Of a stretch of 64,000 nucleotides of DNA, positions 57,843 through 64,000 are shown in pieces. The position numbers were made by a program, and so were the translations under genes. The notes under the pieces were generated by a model. That model ran no database searches. It was not told the origin of the DNA and was given only the letters and a program-made list of their open reading frames with translations. Origin of the DNA: SZUA-442 sp963759175 (GTDB lineage: Bacteria; Actinomycetota; Acidimicrobiia; Spongiisociales; UBA5794); the NCBI GenBank assembly GCA_963759175.1, contig CAVWXP010000007.1, positions 1-64,000 of the forward strand. The letters are read 5' to 3'. Positions within the stretch are counted from its first letter, which is position 1; each line of letters starts with the position of its first letter.

Positions 57843-58586
57843 ATGAGGAGAGGAATGCTCGTAGCCAGCATCGCTGGCCTGGCACTCGTGGCGGCTGCAT
57901 GCACGCCGTCGGTCACCGTCGAGAACCAACCACTGCCCACCGACGGTCAACCCTCGGGCATCGTCGTATCGGGCGTTGGGAAGGTCACGGGAACACCAGA
58001 CACGTTGACGATGTCGTTCGGTGTCCGGGTCGTGGAGGACTCGGTTTCGGCCGCCGTCGATCGCGCCGCGGTGAGCGCGGATGCCGTCATCGCGGCCCTC
58101 GAGGGCAGCGGTGTGGCAACCGAGGACATCCAGACGACGAACTACGCGATCTACCCGCAGTACGACTGGCGAAACGACCGTCAGGTCCTTCTCGGGTACG
58201 AGGTGACGAACACGGTGACGGCGAAGATCCGCGACATCGCCTCGGCCGGGACGACGATCGACGCCGTCGCTGCGGCAGCCGGCGACGATGTGACGGTCTC
58301 GGGGGTTTCGTTCTCGATCGAGGACAATGAGGAACTCCTCGCTGCCGCACGCCAGGCGGCATGGGATGACGCAAAGGTGAAGGCGGACCAGCTCGCCGAA
58401 CTCGGCGGTGTCACGCTGGGCACGCCGGTGACGATCAGCGAGTCGTTCAGCTCGAGTCGGCCACCGATCGCCTACGACGACCTCGCCGTGTCCGAAGCGG
58501 CAGGACTCGACGTCATCACCCCGATCACACCCGGCCAGCAGGAAGTGGCGGTCAACCTCGAGGTCCACTTCTCCATCGACGACTGA
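57843..58586 (+). CDS. SIMPL-domain (DUF541) lipoprotein
   Basis: The 247-residue protein has a lipoprotein signal peptide with lipobox LVAAAC (C20). A SIMPL/DUF541 domain covers about 38-245, with GIVVSGVGKVTGTPDTLTMS near its start. The sequences DIQTTNYAIYPQYDW and AWDDAKVKADQLAELGGVTL are also family-like. SIMPL proteins are membrane-attached and their activity is poorly defined. AGAGGAGG precedes the ATG. Confidence 0.9.
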   Translation: MRRGMLVASIAGLALVAAACTPSVTVENQPLPTDGQPSGIVVSGVGKVTGTPDTLTMSFGVRVVEDSVSAAVDRAAVSADAVIAALEGSGVATEDIQTTNYAIYPQYDWRNDRQVLLGYEVTNTVTAKIRDIASAGTTIDAVAAAAGDDVTVSGVSFSIEDNEELLAAARQAAWDDAKVKADQLAELGGVTLGTPVTISESFSSSRPPIAYDDLAVSEAAGLDVITPITPGQQEVAVNLEVHFSIDD

Positions 58587-58591
58587 TGCAG

Positions 58592-58641
58592 CGAACCCAG
58601 GGTTCCAGTGACCGGATTCGAACACTGGAACCCTGGGTTCG
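58592..58641. terminator. Perfect 19-base inverted repeat between converging genes
   Basis: The segment 58592-58610 is the exact reverse complement of 58623-58641, with a 12-base loop (ACCGGATTCGAA). It lies five bases after the SIMPL stop and eleven before the stop of the converging HMA-like gene. This is the position expected for a bidirectional terminator. No T run follows on either strand, so a Rho-assisted or mRNA-stabilising role, or a repeated palindromic element, is also possible. Confidence 0.6.
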
Positions 58642-58652
58642 GCGTTCGAGCG

Positions 58653-58877
58653 TCAGATGACGCGGATCTTGGCTGCCTCGATGCGCTCGTGGAGGGACGC
58701 GGCGTCGATGGTCGGGTCGTGGCGGATGACGAAGCTGCGGGTCCGGCGATCGACGCGCACGTGCACGACGCCGTCCATCGAGGCGATCGCTGCGGCAGCA
58801 TCGCTCGCACATGAGCCGCATTCACATCCGGCACAGCTGAACGAGTCGACGGGTATGTGTGAAACGGTTGGGGTCAT
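58653..58877 (-). CDS. Small Cys-rich HMA-like protein
   Basis: From the ATG at 58877 the protein has 74 residues. The pattern FSCAGCECGSCASDAAAAIA then MDGVVHVRVDRRTRSFVIRH fits a heavy-metal-associated ferredoxin-like fold. The usual CxxC is enlarged to CxxCxCxxC. It may bind copper, zinc or another soft metal. No P-type ATPase or metal regulator is adjacent. It converges on the SIMPL gene. Confidence 0.7.
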   Translation of the reverse strand: MTPTVSHIPVDSFSCAGCECGSCASDAAAAIASMDGVVHVRVDRRTRSFVIRHDPTIDAASLHERIEAAKIRVI

Positions 58878-58989
58878 CGCACACGCATCTCGGGTGTGCC
58901 AGATGATACCGGACCCACCGCGTGGCACAGGCGACGGGTCGATTGGTAGGGTGTGCACAAGGTTGGCGTCTGGGACGACGGGGTGACCA

Positions 58990-59559
58990 ATGGGTAGGAG
59001 TCAGGGAATCAGAGCGACGGCGATCGCCATGGCGATCGGGGCGATCGTGTTCGCAGGTTGCGGCGGGAATGCCGAAGAGACCACCACGTCGTCGACAGCG
59101 ACGACGACGACGACCACCGCTGCCACGACTTCGACCACATCGACCACGATCGCGACGACAACGACGACCACGGTGCCCGGCCCCGGAGCCACCGACACCA
59201 CCTACGTGGTCCAGGCCGATCTCACCGCACTCGGCTATTTCGAGGGCGTGATCGACGGCATCGCCGGCGAGGAGACCCGAGCCGCGATCGCCTCGTTCCA
59301 GGACGATGCCGGCATCGAGGCCGACGGCGAGTTCGGACCCGTGACCGATGCCGCCATGGTTCCCCGCCTCCAACAGGACGCTCCCTACGTGGAGAACCTC
59401 CAGGAGGAGCTCGCCGAGCTCGAGTTCTACACCGGACCGATCGACGGGGACTTCGGCCAGGGCACCAGGGCAGCAGTGGAACGGCTCCAGGCCTCGTGCG
59501 ACCTCGAGGAAACCGGTGAGATCGACATCGACACCCGGCTCTGCATCTTCGCTCCGTGA
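58990..59559 (+). CDS. Lipoprotein with two peptidoglycan-binding repeats
   Basis: The 189-residue protein has a signal peptide and lipobox IVFAGC (C24), then a long Thr-rich spacer. Two PG_binding_1-like repeats follow at about 70-125 and 130-187 (LGYFEGVIDGIAGEETRAAI and LEFYTGPIDGDFGQGTRAAV). No catalytic domain is present. It is probably a lipid-anchored wall-binding protein, perhaps a scaffold for cell-wall enzymes. Confidence 0.85.
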   Translation: MGRSQGIRATAIAMAIGAIVFAGCGGNAEETTTSSTATTTTTTAATTSTTSTTIATTTTTTVPGPGATDTTYVVQADLTALGYFEGVIDGIAGEETRAAIASFQDDAGIEADGEFGPVTDAAMVPRLQQDAPYVENLQEELAELEFYTGPIDGDFGQGTRAAVERLQASCDLEETGEIDIDTRLCIFAP

Positions 59560-59607
59560 TCGGGGCGCTCGACACGACCTACCGTTGACGCGGATGAGGA
59601 GGTCGGT

Positions 59608-60105
59608 GTGCTCGAAGACGAACTGATCAACAAGGTCACCTGGAAGATCCCGAACGCCCTCGTGCTCGTGGGCTCACGTTCGGGCGACGAGTGGAACGGG
59701 ATGACGACATCGTGGGTGACCCAGGTCGCCCAGGACCCGGTACTGATCGGCATCGGCGTCGACACCGTGGCCGTGACCCACCGACTCATCGCCGATGGTG
59801 GGTCGTTCTCGGTGAACCTGTGGGACTCGACCAACACCCGCCCCTTCGTCAAGTTCTCGAAGCCGGCGGTGAAGGAGGGGATGGCCCTCAACGGCTATCC
59901 GATTTCGGAGGGTTCCACCGGCGTGCCGATCTTCGACGACGCCGTTGCATGGATGGAATGCCGGGTCCGCCAGTCCGTCGATTGCGGCACGCACACGTTC
60001 TTCATCGGTGAGCTCGTCGCGGCCGGTGTCAACGACGACGAGGCGCGGCCCGCAGCGATGTCTGACACCCGGATGAAGTACGGCGGTACACGGCGAGGCC
60101 ACTGA
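59608..60105 (+). CDS. Flavin reductase-like FMN-binding protein
   Basis: The 165-residue protein starts at GTG 59608 with GAGGAGGT upstream. Split-barrel signatures are TWKIPNALVLVGSRSGDEWN, MTTSWVTQVAQDPVLIGIGV and CGTHTFFIGELVAAG. Such proteins bind FMN and act as flavin reductases or as partners of monooxygenases. No monooxygenase gene is beside it, so the partner is unknown. Confidence 0.88.
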   Translation: MLEDELINKVTWKIPNALVLVGSRSGDEWNGMTTSWVTQVAQDPVLIGIGVDTVAVTHRLIADGGSFSVNLWDSTNTRPFVKFSKPAVKEGMALNGYPISEGSTGVPIFDDAVAWMECRVRQSVDCGTHTFFIGELVAAGVNDDEARPAAMSDTRMKYGGTRRGH

Positions 60106-60126
60106 CGCATCGTCCGTGGCAACCGA

Positions 60127-60411
60127 TCAGGCGTCGCCGAGGCTCCGCAGCACGGTGAAGGGGTAGATACCTGTGCCGTGTCCGTCCGGGGCGAAGACCA
60201 TGTTGACGGCGTAGGCACCGACGAGTCCGATGGACAGTATCCGACAGGTGGTTGGATCGGCCGGGCCGGGCGGCATCGGGACGCTACGGCATCCAGCACA
60301 TGCGCATGCGTCACGCAACGTCGTCGCCGCGAGGGTGTCCACCCGCCCGTCGTCCCATGTGATCTCGAGCGCCTCGCCGGCGAGCAACTCGATTCTCGAA
60401 GGTTCGAACAT
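60127..60411 (-). CDS. DUF971 domain protein
   Basis: I start this 94-residue protein at the ATG at 60411 (MFEPSRIELLAGEALEITWD). The DUF971 pattern includes DGRVDTLAATTLRDACACAG and GTGIYPFTVLRSL. The domain occurs alone, or attached to gamma-butyrobetaine hydroxylases and Mrp proteins; two cysteines (CACAGC region) may bind metal. It is divergent from aceE. Confidence 0.88.
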   Translation of the reverse strand: MFEPSRIELLAGEALEITWDDGRVDTLAATTLRDACACAGCRSVPMPPGPADPTTCRILSIGLVGAYAVNMVFAPDGHGTGIYPFTVLRSLGDA

Positions 60412-60497
60412 CGGGCGAGTGTACGGTCGGCGCCTCCGCAGGAACACGGACCCCGGATTGGTACGCTCCGTATCCGCGCGCACTGGAAAGGCACACA

Positions 60498-63203
60498 GTG
60501 ACGGATCGGCCCATCTACATCGACGGCTTCACCCATCAGCTCAGTGATCAGGATCCCACCGAGACGCAGGAGTGGTTGGACGCCCTGAGCGACATCATCG
60601 AGACCGATGGCGAGACTCGCGCCCGGTACCTGATGGCGAAGCTCGTCGAGCATGCCAGGGAGCGCAGCATCGGGGTGCCGGCGTCGGTGTCGACGCCGTA
60701 CATCAACACGATTCCGCCCGAGGCCGAGTCGCCGTATCCGGGTGATGCGTACCTCGAGAAGCGCATCCGTCGGTTCATCCGCTGGAACGCAGCGGCCATG
60801 GTCATCCGGGCGAACAAGGCGGCGGACGGTATCGGTGGCCACCTCTCGACGTTCGCTTCATCAGCAACCCTGTACGAGATCGGGTTCAACCACTTCTTCC
60901 GGGGCAAGGCCGACGGCACCCCCGGCGACCACGTCTACTTCCAGGGCCACGCGACGCCCGGCGTATACGCCCGCGCGTTCCTCGAAGGGCGGCTCGACGA
61001 TGATGCCCTCGACCGCTTCCGCCGGGAGATCGGTGAGCCCGGCCTGTCGAGCTACCCGCATCCGAGGCTCATGCCGGAATTCTGGGAGTTCCCGACGGTG
61101 TCGATGGGCCTGGGTCCGATCAACTCGATCTACCACGCACAGTTCCTCAAGTACCTCCACAACCGTGGCATCGAGGACACCAGCGAATCGCGGATCTGGT
61201 CGTTCCTCGGTGACGGCGAGACCGACGAGCCAGAGACACTCGGCTCGATCTCGCTTGCTGGACGGGAGAAACTCGACAACCTGACGTGGGTCGTCAACTG
61301 CAACCTGCAACGCCTCGACGGCCCCGTGCGTGGCAACGGCAAGATCATCCAGGAACTCGAGGCGATGTTCCGCGGCGCTGGTTGGAACGTCATCAAGGTC
61401 ATCTGGGGTAGCGACTGGGATCCCATCCTCGCCCGCGATGTCGACGGCACCCTCGTCAACAAGATGAACGCCGTCGTCGATGGCGAGTACCAGCGATACC
61501 GCGCCGAGTCCGGGGCGTTTATCCGGGAGCACTTCTTCGGACCGGACCCGCGCCTGCGGGGCCTCGTCGAGGACATGACCGACGACGACATCTGGGCGCT
61601 GCGTCGCGGAGGTCTCGACCACCGCAAGATCTATGCGGCCTACAAGTCCGCGACGGAGCTGAAGGGGGCGCCGACGGTCATCCTCGCCAAGACCATCAAG
61701 GGCTGGACGCTCGGTCCAGACGTCGCCGGCAAGAACGCCACCCACCAGATCAAGAAGCTCACCGCTGAACAGCTCAAGCAGCTGCGTGATCGCCTCGACC
61801 TCGAGGATGAGATCCCCGAAGAGGCGCTCGCGTCCGGTGAGCCCCCCTACCTCCGCTTCGAGGAGGACTCCCCCGAGTTCGCCTACCTGATGGATCGCCG
61901 CAATGCACTCAACGGGTTGATCCCCACGAGGGTGCTGGCCGAACGCGAACCACTCACACTGCCCGACCACGCGCCGTTTGCGGAGTTCGATGCCGGTTCG
62001 GGCACGAACGAGGTGTCGACGACCGGAGCGTTCACACGGTTGTTGCGAGGGTTGCTCCGTGACCCATCGATGGGGAACCGTGTCGTGCCGATCATTCCCG
62101 ACGAGGGACGCACGTTCGGCATGGATGCGCTGTTCAAGGAGATCGGGATCTATGCATCCCAGGGCCAGCTGTACGAACCCGTCGACCACAACCTCATCCT
62201 GTCGTATCGGGAGTCGACGGACGGCCAGATCCTCGAGCAGGGCATCACGGAGGCCGGGTCGACGGCGAGCTGGATCGCAGCGGCCACGTCGTATGCGACC
62301 CGTGGTGTGCCGATGGTGCCGTTCTACACCTTCTATTCGATGTTCGGGTTCCAACGGGTCGGGGACCAGTTGTGGGGGGCGTCCGATGCTCGGGCACGCG
62401 GCTTCCTGCTCGGAGCGACTGCAGGTAGGACCACGTTGTCCGGCGAGGGTCTCCAGCACCAGGATGGCCACAGCCACCTGTTGGCGTCGGTCGTGCCGTC
62501 ATGTGAGGCCTATGACCCCGCGTTCGCCTACGAGATGAGCACGATCATCGAGGACGGCCTCCATCGCATGTATGGCGCCAACGAAGACGTGTTCTACTAC
62601 CTCACCCTCTACAACGAACCCTATGTCCAGCCCCCGAAGCCAGCTGGAGCGGACGCGGGCATCGTGGAGGGGCTATACCGCTTCGCTGCGGCCCCCGATA
62701 GGCCCGACGTGTCGGCGACGATCCTGTTCTCGGGTCCCGCCCACAAGGCAGCACGAGAGGCACAGGTCGAACTGGCCGAACACTTCGGCGTCGGGGCAGA
62801 GCTGTGGTCGGTCACGTCCTACAAACGGCTCCGGGAGGAAGCGCTCGCCACACAGCGCTGGAACCGGCTGCACCCGACGTCGGAACAGCGAACGCCGTTG
62901 GTCGCCGAGCGGCTCTCGGACTCCGCCGGACCCATTGTCGCGGTGACGGACTACATGCGCAGCGTCTCGGACCAGATCGCACCCTTCGTCCCGCGGACCT
63001 TCGTCTCGCTCGGGACCGATGGCTACGGTCGCAGCGACACACGCGAGGCCCTGCGCTCCTTCTTCGAGGTCGATACTCCCCACGTCGTCATCGCCGTGCT
63101 CAGTGCCCTCGCCGATGATGGTGTCGTTGACGCCTCCGTCGTCGGTGAGGCGATCGACCGATACGGCGTGGACACCGAGACCGCACCGCCCTGGCAACGT
63201 TGA
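60498..63203 (+). CDS. aceE: Pyruvate dehydrogenase E1, homodimeric
   Basis: The 901-residue thiamine-diphosphate enzyme decarboxylates pyruvate and passes the acetyl group to E2 lipoamide. The ThDP motif is GDGETDEPE at 238-246, ending in NCNLQRLDGPVRGNGK. Later family sequence includes IIPDEGRTFGMDALFKEIGI and GLQHQDGHSHLLASVVPSCE. It starts at GTG with GGAAAGG upstream. No aceF or lpd lies beside it in the window, which is usual for actinobacterial aceE. Confidence 0.96.
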   Translation: MTDRPIYIDGFTHQLSDQDPTETQEWLDALSDIIETDGETRARYLMAKLVEHARERSIGVPASVSTPYINTIPPEAESPYPGDAYLEKRIRRFIRWNAAAMVIRANKAADGIGGHLSTFASSATLYEIGFNHFFRGKADGTPGDHVYFQGHATPGVYARAFLEGRLDDDALDRFRREIGEPGLSSYPHPRLMPEFWEFPTVSMGLGPINSIYHAQFLKYLHNRGIEDTSESRIWSFLGDGETDEPETLGSISLAGREKLDNLTWVVNCNLQRLDGPVRGNGKIIQELEAMFRGAGWNVIKVIWGSDWDPILARDVDGTLVNKMNAVVDGEYQRYRAESGAFIREHFFGPDPRLRGLVEDMTDDDIWALRRGGLDHRKIYAAYKSATELKGAPTVILAKTIKGWTLGPDVAGKNATHQIKKLTAEQLKQLRDRLDLEDEIPEEALASGEPPYLRFEEDSPEFAYLMDRRNALNGLIPTRVLAEREPLTLPDHAPFAEFDAGSGTNEVSTTGAFTRLLRGLLRDPSMGNRVVPIIPDEGRTFGMDALFKEIGIYASQGQLYEPVDHNLILSYRESTDGQILEQGITEAGSTASWIAAATSYATRGVPMVPFYTFYSMFGFQRVGDQLWGASDARARGFLLGATAGRTTLSGEGLQHQDGHSHLLASVVPSCEAYDPAFAYEMSTIIEDGLHRMYGANEDVFYYLTLYNEPYVQPPKPAGADAGIVEGLYRFAAAPDRPDVSATILFSGPAHKAAREAQVELAEHFGVGAELWSVTSYKRLREEALATQRWNRLHPTSEQRTPLVAERLSDSAGPIVAVTDYMRSVSDQIAPFVPRTFVSLGTDGYGRSDTREALRSFFEVDTPHVVIAVLSALADDGVVDASVVGEAIDRYGVDTETAPPWQR

Positions 63204-63219
63204 GCCCGGCGCCGACCGG

Positions 63220-63867
63220 TCAGGGCATGTGGAGTGCGGCGATCACCTCGTCGTCGGATGTCTGACCGAAGTCCTCGTACCAGTACCCCACGGCGAGGAA
63301 TGGTTCGGGGGTCGCACACGTGACGAAGGCGTCGATCCTGTCGCCGAACAGCTCATCGGCGCCCGCTGGTGCGACCGGCACGGCAATGGTGACGCTGCTC
63401 GGCCCGTGTGATCGGATGGCGTCGACGGCCACCTGCATCGAGGCCCCGGTAGCGATCCCGTCGTCGACGATCACCACGTCGGATCCGGCGATAGACGGGT
63501 ACGGCCGGTCACCGCGATAGCGCTGCTCGCGCCGAGCGAGCTCGCGACGTTCACGGTCCTCCACGTCTGCGATCGCTTCCGGAGCGATGCCGAGGGCCTC
63601 GATGGTGGCACCGTCGAGGTATCGAATGCCGCCCGATGCAATGGCGCCCATCGCGAGCTCGGCATGCCCCGGAACGCCGAGCTTGCGAACGACGAAGACA
63701 TCGAAGGGAGCATCGAGAGCTCTGGCGACACCGACGGCTACCGGTACGCCGCCGCGTGGAAGGGCGAGCACCAGCGGATCGGGTCCGTTCCAGCCGGTAT
63801 CGAGGAGGACCCGGCCGAGGGCGTCTCCGGCTCGGTGTCGATCCCGGAATGGTCGTACGCGGTCCAT
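63220..63867 (-). CDS. Phosphoribosyltransferase-family protein
   Basis: The 215-residue protein uses the ATG at 63867, with AAGGAG upstream and a GTG one codon earlier. The type I PRTase loop is VVIVDDGIATGAS at 131-143. LALPRGGVPVAVGVARALDA (34-53) and RKLGVPGHAELAMGAIASGG (61-80) mark the stand-alone predicted PRTase family seen beside dienelactone-hydrolase-like or stress genes. Its substrate is unknown. It converges on aceE. Confidence 0.88.
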   Translation of the reverse strand: MDRVRPFRDRHRAGDALGRVLLDTGWNGPDPLVLALPRGGVPVAVGVARALDAPFDVFVVRKLGVPGHAELAMGAIASGGIRYLDGATIEALGIAPEAIADVEDRERRELARREQRYRGDRPYPSIAGSDVVIVDDGIATGASMQVAVDAIRSHGPSSVTIAVPVAPAGADELFGDRIDAFVTCATPEPFLAVGYWYEDFGQTSDDEVIAALHMP

Positions 63868-63908
63868 CACGCTCCTTGCACTCCCCCACCGACACTACCC
63901 GGCGGCGA

Positions 63909-64000
63909 TCATGCCAGGAGCTGAGCCACCATCGGCGTCGGGAAACGGCAGCGGTGGCGGATCTCGCCGTACATCGCCGCGGTTCGAGCGGCCTCTGCTT
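63909..64000 (-). CDS. C-terminal fragment of a gene cut by the right edge
   Basis: The frame entering from the right edge ends at a TGA at 63909-63911. It gives about 30 residues, AEAARTAAMYGEIRHRCRFP followed by TPMVAQLLA. The codon choice is GC-rich like its neighbours. The fragment is too short to assign to a family. It lies about 40 bases upstream of the phosphoribosyltransferase gene on the same strand. Confidence 0.45.
   Translation of the reverse strand, partial: AEAARTAAMYGEIRHRCRFPTPMVAQLLA

Noticed and set aside
60861..62477. Long open frame (538 codons) on the minus strand opposite aceE
   Set aside because: It lies wholly inside aceE, a clear enzyme gene on the other strand, and its product has no domain-like sequence. 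Such frames are common in GC-rich DNA.

Overview
The window reads as a chromosomal segment of a GC-rich Actinomycetota bacterium, probably an uncultured member of Acidimicrobiia or a neighbouring class. The pointers are a WhiB regulator, DUF3107, DUF1385, DUF5317, homodimeric AceE, two LCP-type cell-wall ligases and the order argS-lysA-hom-thrC-rho-rpmE-DUF1385-prfA-prmC-tsaC-glyA-atp. The class-level placement is inference. I see no insertion sequence, integrase, phage gene, CRISPR array or rRNA.

Positions 1-27,700 are almost all minus strand and should be read right to left. The order is argS-lysA, hom-thrC, rmuC, rho, rpmE (type B), a DUF1385 membrane protein, prfA, prmC, tsaC, a small membrane protein, glyA, then the complete F1Fo ATP synthase operon (atpZ, I, B, E, F, H, A, G, D, C). 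A GT2-methyltransferase fusion and a membrane protein cut by the window edge come last. Two plus-strand intrusions break this block: a lone polytopic membrane protein (10,634-11,986) and a pair of related M23 peptidase genes between lysA and hom, both shattered by frameshifts.

Positions 27,700-37,700 are mixed: tRNA-Arg(CCG), a YqeY-like gene, whiB, DUF3107, an Mrp Fe-S carrier divergent from a SufR-like regulator beside aconitase (a likely Fe-S neighbourhood), a molybdopterin oxidoreductase, a TlpA-like lipoprotein, azlCD, an enoyl-CoA hydratase homologue and DUF5317. Positions 37,680-40,470 hold a minus-strand signalling cassette: a 29-residue membrane peptide, an HD-GYP protein whose N-terminal coding region is broken by frameshifts, and a second HD-domain membrane protein with a degenerate motif.

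Positions 40,842-49,825 are a tightly packed plus-strand block: a conserved unknown, gamma-glutamyltransferase, a secreted lytic-transglycosylase-like protein, an HhH protein, rlmN, bcp, galU, tal and pgi. Positions 49,828-59,559 are mainly envelope and sensing: a large PAS/GAF histidine kinase, paired fluoride channels, two tandem LCP proteins with an unusual Cys-containing insert, an intact M23 peptidase with two peptidoglycan-binding repeats, a SIMPL lipoprotein, a Cys-rich HMA-like protein and a peptidoglycan-binding lipoprotein. The right end holds a flavin reductase-like protein, DUF971, aceE, a phosphoribosyltransferase and a gene fragment.

I did not find a convincing new defence or biosynthetic system. 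The most unusual features are the decayed M23 pair, the frame-broken HD-GYP cassette with its tiny upstream gene, and the tandem LCP proteins.
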